Source of the DNA: Fen-1273 sp963837815
GTDB taxonomy: Bacteria > Bacteroidota > Ignavibacteria > UBA10030 > UBA6906
Reading direction: 5' to 3'
Assembly: GCA_963837815.1 (NCBI GenBank)
Contig: CAWIOS010000009.1
Location: forward strand, 558,001-622,000
Length of the DNA stretch: 64,000 nucleotides
Shown piece by piece: positions 35,321-43,481 of this stretch. The notes beneath the pieces were generated by a model. That model saw only the letters and a program-made list of their open reading frames with translations. It had not been told where the DNA came from and searched no databases. Position 1 is the stretch's first letter. Every line of letters starts with the position of its first letter. The position numbers and the translations under genes were made by a program.

Positions 35321-36282
35321 CACACGACGACTACAGGGAACTTCTCTTGATTGCCGCCTCCGGGACAATCGATGCAGAGGACCGTGACGTCCTGGAGAGG
35401 CACCTCCGGACGTGCGTGGAATGCAGGAATGAATTTGCGGAGCTCGGGGAGCTCCACGCGCGCCTCCTCGCGCACCGTCCGGGGATCGAGCCGGACGACC
35501 GGCTCCTGAACGAAGCGCGTCAGGAGTTCAGGATCGCGCTGAGGAAGGAGGTCGCACGGCGCTCCTCCTGGTTCGGGTGGTTCGATACGGCGGCGCTGGC
35601 GCCCGCATCCGGGCTCGCACTCGGTGCGGCGTGTACGGTGGCGTTCGGCTTCTTCCTGGGGAGAATTGCATTTCCCCCCTCCGTCCCCCCGGTGGCCGCC
35701 CCGGTAGTGTCTCTCTCCCCGGCCGGCGGAGTCCGTCCAGTCGAGGAGGAAACGCAGATCACCAACGTGCGTTTCGCCGATCGCCGGACCGGCTCGGACG
35801 AAATCGAGTTCACGTTCGACGCTGTGACTCCGGTCCGCATGCGCGGCAGCATCGACGACCCGAAGATACAGAAAGTCCTCACGCACGCGATGCTGAACGA
35901 GGAGAACCCCGGCGTCCGGCTCAAGGCGGTAAGCGCGATAAACCGGCAGGAGGTGGAAACGCAGGATGTCGAGACGAAGGCCGCCCTTATCAAGGCCATG
36001 GAGACCGATGGCAATGCAGGGGTCAGGAAGGAAGCTCTGAACGCGCTCAGGCGGCTCCCCTTCGATGCGGAGATCAAGAAGGCTCTTCTCCACACGCTCA
36101 TGACGGACGGCAATCCCGGGCTCCGTGTCGCCGCGATCAACGCCCTCGACTCGGTGCGGACGGGGACGCTCGGCGTGGACTCTGACATGCTCAGCGTCCT
36201 GAGGCAGAAAGCGGAAACCGACGACAACAATTACATCCGCGTGAAAGCCCGCGCGGTCATCCAGGAGGCAACAAAGCAATGA
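35317..36282 (+). CDS. zinc-finger anti-sigma factor fused to HEAT-repeat domain
   Basis: A 321-residue membrane protein. Residues 27-40 carry the ZAS motif HLRTCVECRNEF (HxxxCxxC) that clamps ECF sigma factors. One transmembrane helix lies around 92-118 (ASGLALGAACTVAFGFFLGR). The extracytoplasmic part ends in HEAT-like repeats at about 185-310 (NEENPGVRLKAVSAINRQEV, DGNAGVRKEALNALRRLPFD, DGNPGLRVAAINALDSVR). Most anti-sigma factors lack such a repeat domain; here it probably senses a periplasmic partner. ATGA overlaps on both sides tie it to the sigma gene and the DUF4097 gene. Confidence 0.9.
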   Translation: MTHDDYRELLLIAASGTIDAEDRDVLERHLRTCVECRNEFAELGELHARLLAHRPGIEPDDRLLNEARQEFRIALRKEVARRSSWFGWFDTAALAPASGLALGAACTVAFGFFLGRIAFPPSVPPVAAPVVSLSPAGGVRPVEEETQITNVRFADRRTGSDEIEFTFDAVTPVRMRGSIDDPKIQKVLTHAMLNEENPGVRLKAVSAINRQEVETQDVETKAALIKAMETDGNAGVRKEALNALRRLPFDAEIKKALLHTLMTDGNPGLRVAAINALDSVRTGTLGVDSDMLSVLRQKAETDDNNYIRVKARAVIQEATKQ

Positions 36283-37415
36283 CACGCAGAGAGTGTCTGT
36301 TCTTCGCGGTCGCCCTCGTGGCGGCGTCTCTTGCCGCGGCGGCGGACGGCGGCGGAGATCGTTTGCGAATGTTCCCTGTCGGCAGGGGAGGAAGACTCGA
36401 GGTGACGATACGGGGGGGGAACATCACGATCAATCCGTGGGACAGGGACGAGGTGCGTGTGCGGATCACCGGCGTCGACGATGACGAGGATCCGGGGATC
36501 GTCATGTCCCGGAGCGGAACGACGGTCACGGTTGAAGGAGGGGACGAATCGTCCGACGACCTCATGCTCGAAATCAATGTCCCGCCCCGGTTTGACGTCC
36601 GGCTCCAGTCTTCGAGCGGCGATATCGAGATCAACGGTCCCCTCGAGGGGAGATTGAAGGGGACGACCGGGGGGGGGAACGTGCGGCTCGGGAGCCTCTC
36701 CGGGACGATCGATATGCGGACGTCGGGCGGCGACATCACCGCCGGGGATATCGGCGGGGACATTGACCTCAACACATCCGGGGGGGACGTCACGCTGGGG
36801 AAGGTGACGGGGAATGCGACGGTCTTCACCTCGGGGGGGGACATCACAGTTGCGAACGTGGGGAAGACGGTTCATGCCAGCACTTCGGGGGGGAATATCC
36901 GCATAGGGGATGTCGGCGGGGAAGCGATGGCGCTGACCTCTGGAGGTGATATTTCGGCGGGGTCCGTTTCCGGAAGTGCCCGTCTGACGACGTCGGGGGG
37001 GAACGTGATGCTGCGGGGCGCCTCGGGGACAGTGCATGCCACGAGTGCGGGAGGAGATCTGGATCTGGAGAACATGACGGGGACCGTGGAAGGGAACACC
37101 GCCGGGGGAAACATCGTCGCGGTGCTGAACCCTCTGAAGAACGGCAGGAGCCGTCTGGCCACGGCGGGAGGGGATATCAGACTCGTCGTACCGGATGGTG
37201 CCCGGGCGACGATAAGCGCGCGGATACACGTCGGGGGGTGGTGGCGGGTTCAGAAGGACTCGTACGAGATACGGTCCGACTTCACAATGGAAAACTATCA
37301 CAAGGACGAACAGGGTCACGAGATCCGTGCGACGATCCTCCTGAACGGCGGGGGAGAAGAAGTCTCGCTTGAGGCGGTGTCGGGGAATATCGAAATCCGC
37401 AGGGAGAGGAAGTGA
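36279..37415 (+). CDS. DUF4097-family exported beta-helix-like repeat protein
   Basis: A 378-residue exported protein with signal peptide MTRRECLFFAVALVAASLAA. From residue about 95 it consists of repeats of 17-20 residues with the core TSGGDI/TSGGNV (RTSGGDITAGDIGGDIDLNT, VFTSGGDITVANVGKTVHAS and so on), the DUF4097/DUF4098 pattern predicted to stack as a beta-solenoid. The repeat cores are encoded by runs of seven to nine G, for example around 36669-36677. It overlaps the anti-sigma gene by ATGA, so it is likely the effector or sensor partner of this sigma system. Precise function unknown. Confidence 0.9.
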   Translation: MTRRECLFFAVALVAASLAAAADGGGDRLRMFPVGRGGRLEVTIRGGNITINPWDRDEVRVRITGVDDDEDPGIVMSRSGTTVTVEGGDESSDDLMLEINVPPRFDVRLQSSSGDIEINGPLEGRLKGTTGGGNVRLGSLSGTIDMRTSGGDITAGDIGGDIDLNTSGGDVTLGKVTGNATVFTSGGDITVANVGKTVHASTSGGNIRIGDVGGEAMALTSGGDISAGSVSGSARLTTSGGNVMLRGASGTVHATSAGGDLDLENMTGTVEGNTAGGNIVAVLNPLKNGRSRLATAGGDIRLVVPDGARATISARIHVGGWWRVQKDSYEIRSDFTMENYHKDEQGHEIRATILLNGGGEEVSLEAVSGNIEIRRERK

Positions 37416-37416
37416 C

Positions 37417-37551
37417 ATGCTCCTGGCGCTCCTTCTTCTCATGCCGGCACCCCGCGATGCCCCCCGGAGAGTAGAGGGGGGGATTGTCGTCCCCCCGGGG
37501 GGGGACCCGGCATCGAAATCCAAGAGAAGATCCTCGGGGCGCCGGTCGTGA
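37417..37551 (+). CDS. possible small exported peptide (frame may be broken)
   Basis: One base after the DUF4097 stop an ATG opens a 44-residue frame, MLLALLLLMPAPRDAPRRVE to SSGRRS, with a hydrophobic start. At a G8 run (37497-37504) the sequence turns arginine/serine-rich. If one G were added, the frame would continue as PGIEIQEKILGAPVVTVRG and stop, which looks more protein-like. It could be the remains, or the true form, of a small last gene of the sigma operon. The rest of the gap to 37732 shows nothing recognisable. Confidence 0.3.
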   Translation: MLLALLLLMPAPRDAPRRVEGGIVVPPGGDPASKSKRRSSGRRS

Positions 37552-37732
37552 CGGTCCGGGGCTGACCCGGCCCGTGATCCGGGCTGCAACGTGGCCGCTA
37601 GACCGAAAGAAGGGCTTGCGATGTGTCAGGTTTTTTGCCAGATTACTGCAGCATCAGGGCAGGACAAGGGGCGTCAGGAACCCTCCGGATCCTGGCTCCG
37701 GTCCCCCCTCGAACGATGTCACTGCAAGTCTG

Positions 37733-37764
37733 TTGACACGGTAGCGAACCTTCGAGTAGATTTG
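37733..37764 (+). promoter_or_regulatory. Bacteroidota-type promoter of XRE-receiver gene
   Basis: TTGACA at 37733-37738, an 18-bp spacer and TAGATTTG at 37757-37764. The latter is an exact TAnnTTTG -7 element. The ATG at 37769 is only four bases beyond it, so the transcript would be leaderless or the real start lies a little downstream. Confidence 0.6.
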
Positions 37765-37768
37765 TTTA

Positions 37769-38530
37769 ATGAGGGAATCGCGCAGTCAAATCGACAGAAT
37801 ACGGTCTCCGCTCGGTGCGGCGCTGAAACGGCGGCGGCTCGACCTCGGTCTCTCACAGGAAGAACTGGCGAACAGAGCGGGACTTCACCGGACGTACATC
37901 ACGGACGTCGAAAGGGGTTCGCGCAACCCGTCGCTTGACACAATTCAGAGGCTCACGCTTGCGTTGCAGGTTTCTCTGAGCGAGCTCTTCCTGCAGATCG
38001 AATCGGCCGGATCGGAAACTCTGCCCTCCAAAAGCGCGGAAGCTGTCGAGATACTTGTTGTGGAGTCAAATTCCGCCGACGCTGAAACAACTCTCCTCGC
38101 GCTCAAGGAAAACAGGATTACGAATCACATCCAGGTTGTCCGCGATGGAAACGATGCCATCGATTTCCTTTTTTCGACGGGATCGTATATGGCGCGCGCT
38201 CACCTGGCTGTTCCCCGTGTCATCCTCCTCGACCTGAACCTCCCCGGAATCGGAGGGGTGGAAGTCCTGAGCCGGATCCGCGCGGACAAGCGCACTCGTT
38301 CAATCCCTGTCGCGGTTATCACGAGCTCCCACCCCGAAGGAGATCTCAAGGCCTGCGAGGAACTGGGAGTTGAAGTCTACCTTACGAAGCCGGTCGACTT
38401 CGCCCAGTTCAGCCATGCAATGCCGAGACTCGGATTCGGGTGGCTCCTCCTCGGACGGCACGCCAGGCACCCGGCATCGAGGACCGACACCGACCGGTCG
38501 GGATACGCCGGCACACTCCCCGGTTCCTGA
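37769..38530 (+). CDS. XRE helix-turn-helix / response-regulator receiver fusion
   Basis: A 253-residue protein with an unusual order. Residues 14-72 are an XRE/Cro helix-turn-helix (LGAALKRRRLDLGLSQEELA, HRTYITDVERGSRNPSLDTI). Residues 93-228 are a receiver of the Rcp1 type (EILVVESNSADAETTLLALK, phospho-acceptor Asp155 in VILLDLNLPGIGG, Thr185 in VAVITSSHP, Lys207 in YLTKPVDFAQF). The usual acidic pair ED is ES, so one Mg ligand is missing. The last about 25 residues are low-complexity. Likely a phosphorylation-modulated transcription factor; no histidine kinase is adjacent. Its promoter overlaps the start codon region. Confidence 0.88.
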   Translation: MRESRSQIDRIRSPLGAALKRRRLDLGLSQEELANRAGLHRTYITDVERGSRNPSLDTIQRLTLALQVSLSELFLQIESAGSETLPSKSAEAVEILVVESNSADAETTLLALKENRITNHIQVVRDGNDAIDFLFSTGSYMARAHLAVPRVILLDLNLPGIGGVEVLSRIRADKRTRSIPVAVITSSHPEGDLKACEELGVEVYLTKPVDFAQFSHAMPRLGFGWLLLGRHARHPASRTDTDRSGYAGTLPGS

Positions 38531-38585
38531 ACTTCCCGCCCCCCCCGCGGCAGCCCCCTGCGGTTTGTTCCCGCTCGGACCGGGA

Positions 38586-38936
38586 CTACATGCGTTCTTT
38601 CCTGCTCGCGATAACGTAGAACACGATGAGCGCCGCACCTCCGAAGAGCGCAATCAGAGCGGGGTACACGCCGCCGCGGACGTCGTAGGCGTTCTGGAGC
38701 CACAGGCCGGCAAGTATGGCTGCTCCGACCGCGACGAAGACGATCCCCCACTTCAGCGAGCTCAGGGGGCTCCACGGGCGGACGCTCTTTTCGAAGAACG
38801 GCTTCAGATCCTCCGCTTTCATCCCTTTTTCAATCATCGACATGCGCTCTCTGTGCCTGGTAAAGATAACGGCGCCCAGGACCGTGCATATGCCGAGCAC
38901 CATGAATATCACGAATATTGCGTCCGAAACAGGCAT
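38586..38936 (-). CDS. DUF6249-like small membrane protein
   Basis: A 116-residue membrane protein: helix 1 DAIFVIFMVLGICTVLGAVI, the cytoplasmic motif RHRERMSMIEKGMKAEDLKP typical of DUF6249 proteins, helix 2 LKWGIVFVAVGAAILAGLWL, and helix 3 YPALIALFGGAALIVFYVIA. Such proteins are often encoded beside ECF sigma/anti-sigma genes in Bacteroidota, as here: it is divergent from the sigma factor starting at 39094. Function unknown. Confidence 0.82.
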   Translation of the reverse strand: MPVSDAIFVIFMVLGICTVLGAVIFTRHRERMSMIEKGMKAEDLKPFFEKSVRPWSPLSSLKWGIVFVAVGAAILAGLWLQNAYDVRGGVYPALIALFGGAALIVFYVIASRKERM

Positions 38937-39093
38937 GGCAGGCTCCTCATTGTGAAAAGATCGGGTGCGTGTGTTCGCTTACTATGACTGCAGGACGGCC
39001 CGGAAAGGTTTCAGCGAATATCCCCCCCGGATGAAACATTTTCCCGCCCGCTGCAGTCTTACAGTGAGAAGGGAACACCTGAAAGCATGATTC

Positions 39094-39672
39094 TTGACCG
39101 ATCCTGACAGGGAAATACTGGACTCCGTGAGAGCGGGGAACAGCCGGCGTTTCAGCGTGCTCGTCGACCGTCATAAAGACCGGGCGGTGACGCTTGCCGT
39201 CAGGCTTGTCGGAGCGCGTGATGAGGCGGAGGAACTCGTGCAGGATTCGTTTCTCCGGGCATTCCGGAGCCTGGACACGTTCAGGGGCGACGCGAAATTC
39301 TCCACCTGGTTTTACAGGATCCTGTACAATGTCTGCATGACGCGCGTCCGGCGGCGGAGGCCGCTTCCCGTGCTGGACCCGTGTGCGGATCCGGCAAATG
39401 GCGCCGGTGAGTTGGCCGACGTGGAGCCTGGCGTACTGGAAAAGCTCGAATCCGAGGAGGTCAGGGAGATCATCCTGGAAGAGATGCTCCGGCTTCCGGA
39501 AGTGTTCAGGGCTGCGCTGACGCTGTTCTACGTGCAGGATCTCAGGTACGATGAAATGACGCTCGTGCTTCAGATCCCGCTCGGGACCGTGAAGACGAAT
39601 CTCTCGCGCGGGAGAACGCTCCTCCGTGCGAGGGTTCTTGAAAGAATGAAAGACGAGGTACACACGACATGA
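39094..39672 (+). CDS. second ECF-type sigma factor
   Basis: A 192-residue sigma-70 family protein with region 2 (ILDSVRAGNSRRFSVLVDRH, ARDEAEELVQDSFLRAFRSL, DAKFSTWFYRILYNVCMTRV) and region 4 (LRLPEVFRAALTLFYVQDLR, IPLGTVKTNLSRGRTLLRAR). The frame starts with TTG at 39094; an ATG six bases upstream is out of frame and closes at once, so a non-ATG start is needed. It overlaps its anti-sigma gene by ATGA. It is distinct in sequence from the sigma factor at 34.7 kb. Confidence 0.92.
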   Translation: MTDPDREILDSVRAGNSRRFSVLVDRHKDRAVTLAVRLVGARDEAEELVQDSFLRAFRSLDTFRGDAKFSTWFYRILYNVCMTRVRRRRPLPVLDPCADPANGAGELADVEPGVLEKLESEEVREIILEEMLRLPEVFRAALTLFYVQDLRYDEMTLVLQIPLGTVKTNLSRGRTLLRARVLERMKDEVHTT

Positions 39673-40226
39673 ATGAACTGCATTGCACGCCGGATGAACT
39701 CCAGGTGTTGATCGACGGCGGCGTCCCGCGCGACGGGAGCATGAGCACGGCCGCCCACGTGCGGGAATGCCCGGCGTGCAGATCGCAATACGAGTTTCTT
39801 CTCAGGTTTGACGGCGCCATGAGGAGCCTCCCTCTTGCGGAGGCAGGTGAGGGATTCACGGAGTCCGTCATGTCGCGGCTCGACATTGTGCTCCCGGCCC
39901 CGCGGGGATTCCGGTTCATCGCGTGGATGGCATACCAGGCGAGTCTCATTATCGTCGCCGCTCTCATGGCTGGCGTGTTCATGCTGACCGGCCTGATCCA
40001 GCCCGAACAGGTCCAGGCGGGGAAAGGCCTGCCGGGGGAGGTTCTCGGCAGTTTCGGTCCCCTGCTGGACTCGGCAGCGGGTGCTGTTGCGGCCTGGATG
40101 AAAGGCCTGATTCCGGTACCGTCGGCCGGCTCCCTGGCGGTGTGTGCCGGCACCGGGATCGTCTTCCTCCTGCTTCTCTTCATTGACAGGAATTTCTCGC
40201 GGAAGCCTCTCCAGAGAACCCGCTGA
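39669..40226 (+). CDS. zinc-finger anti-sigma factor
   Basis: A 185-residue protein pairing with the preceding sigma factor. N-terminal ZAS-like zinc motif AAHVRECPACRSQYEFLLRF (HxxxCxxC), one central membrane helix (AYQASLIIVAALMAGVFMLT), an extracytoplasmic loop and a second helix near the C-terminus (GSLAVCAGTGIVFLLLLFID). No extra sensory domain, unlike the anti-sigma factor at 35.3 kb. Probable cytoplasmic-membrane regulator that holds the sigma factor inactive. Confidence 0.85.
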   Translation: MNELHCTPDELQVLIDGGVPRDGSMSTAAHVRECPACRSQYEFLLRFDGAMRSLPLAEAGEGFTESVMSRLDIVLPAPRGFRFIAWMAYQASLIIVAALMAGVFMLTGLIQPEQVQAGKGLPGEVLGSFGPLLDSAAGAVAAWMKGLIPVPSAGSLAVCAGTGIVFLLLLFIDRNFSRKPLQRTR

Positions 40227-40411
40227 CTCTCCGGACGGGATCGCTCTATCAGAATGTCGGGGAGGTCCGTCTCTGCGTCGAAGGGCAGAATACAAGTTTC
40301 CTGGATTACAGGATCATGCCGGTCGACAGGAATGTTTCCGGGGTTTCCGCGGCGCAGTCGCAGATCAATCAGCTCATGGCGGTAATCGTCCGGACGTACG
40401 GCATCGTCACG

Positions 40412-41785
40412 TTATGCCGGCAGATTCACCTCAGGGAGATGCGTCATCGCCTCCCGGACAAGGCTCTCGGGATATGCGTAGTCCTCGAGTTTTCCCTGGT
40501 GGAACGCGTCGTATGCGCCCATGTCGAAGTGACCGTGCCCGGAGAGGTTGAACGCAATCACCTTCTTCTTCCCCTCCGTGCGGCACAGGAGAGCCTCGTC
40601 GATCGCCGCGCGTATCGCGTGCGCGGATTCCGGCGCGGGGATGACTCCTTCGGCGCGCGAAAATGCAACCGCCGCCTGAAATGTTTCGATCTGATTGACG
40701 GAACGCGCCTCGATGTTGCGGTTCTCGACTAGCGCGCTGACGCTGGGCGCCATGCCGTGGTACCGGAGTCCTCCCGCGTGTATGCCGGGGGGCATGAACG
40801 TATGGCCGAGCGTGTGCATCTTCACGACGGGTGCCATGGCGGCGGAGTCGCCGTAGTCGAACGTGTACACCCCTCTTGTCAGGCTCGGGCACGAAGCGGG
40901 CTCGACCGCGATGAGCCGCGTCGTTTTTCCTTCGGTGAGGTTCCTGTGGAGAAACGGGAACGCGAACCCCGCAAAATTCGATCCGCCCCCCGCGCACCCG
41001 ATCACGATGTCGGGATATTCCCCGGCAATCTCCATCTGCTCCAGTGCTTCGAGCCCTATGACGGTCTGGTGAAGAAGGACGTGCCCGAGCACCGACCCTA
41101 TCCCGTATTTCTTCGCCCCTCCCGACGACGCGGCGGCTTCAACCGCCTCCGAAATGGCGATCCCGAGCGAGCCCTGTGAGTCCGGGTTTTCCGCCAGAAC
41201 CTTTTTCCCGTAGTTGGTGTGTGTGCTGGGACTCGCGAAGACCTTCGCGCCGTAATTCTCCATGACGACGCGTCGGTACGGCTTCTGCGTGTGCGACACC
41301 TTGACCATGTAAACTTCGAGGTCGATGTCGAAGAAATTGCATGCCATCGCGAGGGCCGTTCCCCATTGTCCCGCCCCGGTCTCCGTCGTCATCGCCTTCG
41401 TGCCGGCTTCCTTGTTGAAAAACGCCTGTGCCACCGCGGTGTTCGGTTTGTGGGATCCGACCGGGCTGGCCCCTTCGTACTTATAATAGATGTGTGCCGG
41501 CGTCCCCAGCGCCTTCTCGAGCCTCAGGGCACGGCACATCGGCGTCGGGCGCCAGAGCCTGTAGATCTCCCTGACGGGCTCCGGGATCTCAATCCATCGC
41601 TCCCTGCTCACTTCCTGTCCGATCAGGCTCATCGGAAAGAGAACGCTCAGGAAATCCGGCGTGACGGGTTTGAGCGTTCCGGGATGCAGAACGGGTTGCG
41701 GCGGAACCGGCATGTCGGCGTTGATGTTATACCAGGCTTTGGGTACCTTTGTCTCGTCGAGAAGGAATCTGGTTCTCTCGCTCAT
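40412..41785 (-). CDS. trpB: TrpB-like pyridoxal-phosphate-dependent enzyme (TrpB2)
   Basis: A 457-residue tryptophan synthase beta chain of the longer TrpB2 type, condensing indole and serine to tryptophan. ATG at 41785 follows GGAGG at seven bases; the frame is open 41 codons further upstream. TrpB2 features are the long N-terminus (KAWYNINADMPVPPQPVLHP), YYKYEGASPVGSHKPNTAVA with the PLP Lys, TTETGAGQWGTALAMAC, IGCAGGGSNFAGFAFPF for the PLP phosphate, and IHAGGLRYHGMAPSVSALVE. No trpA or other trp gene is nearby; TrpB2 enzymes often act without TrpA, as an indole-salvage enzyme. Confidence 0.93.
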   Translation of the reverse strand: MSERTRFLLDETKVPKAWYNINADMPVPPQPVLHPGTLKPVTPDFLSVLFPMSLIGQEVSRERWIEIPEPVREIYRLWRPTPMCRALRLEKALGTPAHIYYKYEGASPVGSHKPNTAVAQAFFNKEAGTKAMTTETGAGQWGTALAMACNFFDIDLEVYMVKVSHTQKPYRRVVMENYGAKVFASPSTHTNYGKKVLAENPDSQGSLGIAISEAVEAAASSGGAKKYGIGSVLGHVLLHQTVIGLEALEQMEIAGEYPDIVIGCAGGGSNFAGFAFPFLHRNLTEGKTTRLIAVEPASCPSLTRGVYTFDYGDSAAMAPVVKMHTLGHTFMPPGIHAGGLRYHGMAPSVSALVENRNIEARSVNQIETFQAAVAFSRAEGVIPAPESAHAIRAAIDEALLCRTEGKKKVIAFNLSGHGHFDMGAYDAFHQGKLEDYAYPESLVREAMTHLPEVNLPA

Positions 41786-41809
41786 TCGTAATCCTCCGTT
41801 GTTGGAAAA

Positions 41810-42265
41810 ATGTCGGTGTTTTCGGTGGGAAATCCTAGTGCCCCCCGTGAAAAAAAATCTTCCCTCCCCCTCCGTCTCCGGGAACGCATCGTCCTGCATC
41901 AGGTGCACCCGCTGAAGCTCGCAGTTGACTGGGTAACGGGATTCGCCGCCGCCTGGCTCTTCTGGGACAAGGAGATCCTCGCCGCGCTCCTTGTCGGCCT
42001 GGTCCCCTCGGTCATCGTCTCCGCGTACATGATCTCCCGGACGGACCTGGCGCGCTACAGGGACACTCCGCTCGGCCGGTATTTTCTCTCTCCGCTCACG
42101 CGGCCGAACGACAGGATCAGGCTCGCCGGCCTCGTCATCATGTGGGGAGGCGCCTGGGCCAACAGCATCCCCGTGGCCGCGGCCGGGCTTGCGGTCATAC
42201 TCCTGGCATGGGGGAAAGGCCTCCTTGTGAAAGAGAGGGGGGACGCCCCGCGGGGGTCATCATGA
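41810..42265 (+). CDS. small membrane protein, hypothetical
   Basis: A 151-residue protein with two hydrophobic hairpins: LAVDWVTGFAAAWLFWDKEI with LAALLVGLVPSVIVSAYMIS, and IRLAGLVIMWGGAWANSIPV with AAAGLAVILLAWGKGLLV. The N-terminus has ERIVLHQVHPLKLAVDW, a short amphipathic entry. No signal or known domain was recognised. It starts 24 bp from the divergent trpB start and overlaps the GNAT gene by ATGA, so the two form an operon. Confidence 0.75.
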   Translation: MSVFSVGNPSAPREKKSSLPLRLRERIVLHQVHPLKLAVDWVTGFAAAWLFWDKEILAALLVGLVPSVIVSAYMISRTDLARYRDTPLGRYFLSPLTRPNDRIRLAGLVIMWGGAWANSIPVAAAGLAVILLAWGKGLLVKERGDAPRGSS

Positions 42266-42861
42266 CTCCTCCTCCCCCTGTTCTTCTTCCCGTCGTTCTC
42301 CGCGGGGATCACGTGGAGCTGCATCCTCTCGGGGACGTCCACGCAGGCGATCTCTCGGGGGCGGTCGCCGTCGATGACCTCTGGCGGCTGGCTGTTTCCG
42401 ATCTCCCCCCCCCGGGCGGGATGAATCAGTACATCGCCGAAGCGCGTGCGGCGCAATCGGCGGGGAAAGCCCTCCCGTTTGCGATTATCGACAGGCGCAC
42501 GGGCCGTGCGGCAGGCTCCACCCGGCTCGGGAACTTCGAGCCGGCACATCGCAGAGTGGAAATCGGATGGACCTGGCTAGGAACCCCGTGGCAGCGGACT
42601 GCGTTCAATACGGAAGCGAAGTATCTCCTCCTCGCTCATGCGTTCGAATCGCTCAGTCTGAACCGCGTCGAATTCAAGACCGACGTTCTGAATGAACGGT
42701 CAAGGAATGCGATCCTGCGCCTGGGTGCCGTTGAGGAGGGAGTGATGCGGCGTCACATGATCACGCGGAGCGGCCGGGTGAGAGATTCCGTCTATTACAG
42801 CATCATCGCCGCGGAGTGGCCGGCGGTGAAGGCGAACCTGCGGGCCAGGCTCTCCCGGTAG
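42262..42861 (+). CDS. GNAT-family N-acetyltransferase (RimJ/RimL-like)
   Basis: A 199-residue acetyltransferase: LRGDHVELHPLGDVHAGDLS start, FAIIDRRTGRAAGSTRLGNF as beta2-beta3, RRVEIGWTWLGTPWQRTAFN as the core beta4 with the Q/R-x-x-G/A-like acetyl-CoA loop, EAKYLLLAHAFESLSLNRVE and LNERSRNAILRLGAVEEGVM. This is the Acetyltransf_3 pattern of RimJ/RimL and small-molecule acetylators. Substrate unknown. ATGA overlap with the preceding membrane protein gene fixes the start. Confidence 0.88.
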   Translation: MTPPPPVLLPVVLRGDHVELHPLGDVHAGDLSGAVAVDDLWRLAVSDLPPPGGMNQYIAEARAAQSAGKALPFAIIDRRTGRAAGSTRLGNFEPAHRRVEIGWTWLGTPWQRTAFNTEAKYLLLAHAFESLSLNRVEFKTDVLNERSRNAILRLGAVEEGVMRRHMITRSGRVRDSVYYSIIAAEWPAVKANLRARLSR

Positions 42862-42946
42862 TTGCACCCCCCCCCGCGGGCATCCGGACGAATGGGGCTC
42901 ACGGCAGGGGGAGAAACCCACGGTTGTTCATTCAGGAGGATCTCGT

Positions 42947-43465
42947 ATGAAACGACGGCATGCAGTGGCTGCTGCAGTGTGCGTGATGTTCTTTTCCGCG
43001 GGAGTTGTGTTGCGGACCCCCGGGACGCCCCCCCGTCCGGCGGGAGCTGTTGTCGACCAGGATACCGCGGGCCGTGAACAGAATGCGCAGATGATCGAAC
43101 ACGCACTCGGGGATCTCAGGGCGAAGATCGCCGGACGGGAGAAGGAACCCGCGGGCGATGTGTTCAAGAACATACAGCTCAACAGGACGATGGAGGCCGG
43201 CAGGCTCCCCGGCATGATGGGGTTCTGGAGCAATGCGCTCGGCGTGACGTGCAAACACTGCCACGTGATCGATCAGTGGGAGAAAGAGGACCGGCCGGAG
43301 AAGCAGATCGCGCGTGACATGGTGGCGATGGTGGGCACCATCAACACCGATCTTCTGAAGAAGATAAAGAACCTCGACAGCCCCGAGCCCCGGATCGGGT
43401 GCTGGACGTGCCACCGCGGAAAGATCATACCGGAGTTCTTCCCTCCGCGCGAGAAAAAGAACTGA
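42947..43465 (+). CDS. diheme c-type cytochrome (reaction-centre cytochrome c subunit-like)
   Basis: A 172-residue exported cytochrome with an AGGAGG seven bases before the ATG and a signal or anchor helix (HAVAAAVCVMFFSAGVVL). Two heme sites, GVTCKHCHVIDQWEKED around residue 105 and GCWTCHRGKIIPEFFPP around 153. Met-rich segments (LPGMMGFWSNALG, MVAMVGTINTDLL) may supply axial ligands. This arrangement resembles the compact half of the photosynthetic reaction-centre cytochrome c family, which is also common in non-phototrophs. Convergent with the TonB-like gene 16 bp away; no oxidase or reductase adjoins. Confidence 0.87.
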   Translation: MKRRHAVAAAVCVMFFSAGVVLRTPGTPPRPAGAVVDQDTAGREQNAQMIEHALGDLRAKIAGREKEPAGDVFKNIQLNRTMEAGRLPGMMGFWSNALGVTCKHCHVIDQWEKEDRPEKQIARDMVAMVGTINTDLLKKIKNLDSPEPRIGCWTCHRGKIIPEFFPPREKKN

Positions 43466-43481
43466 CGGTTTTTTTCCCGCC

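Noticed and set aside
36231..37589. 452-codon open frame antisense to the DUF4097 gene
   Set aside because: Pro/Arg-rich reading of the Gly/Asp repeats on the sense strand; the sense gene has a signal peptide and operon overlaps.
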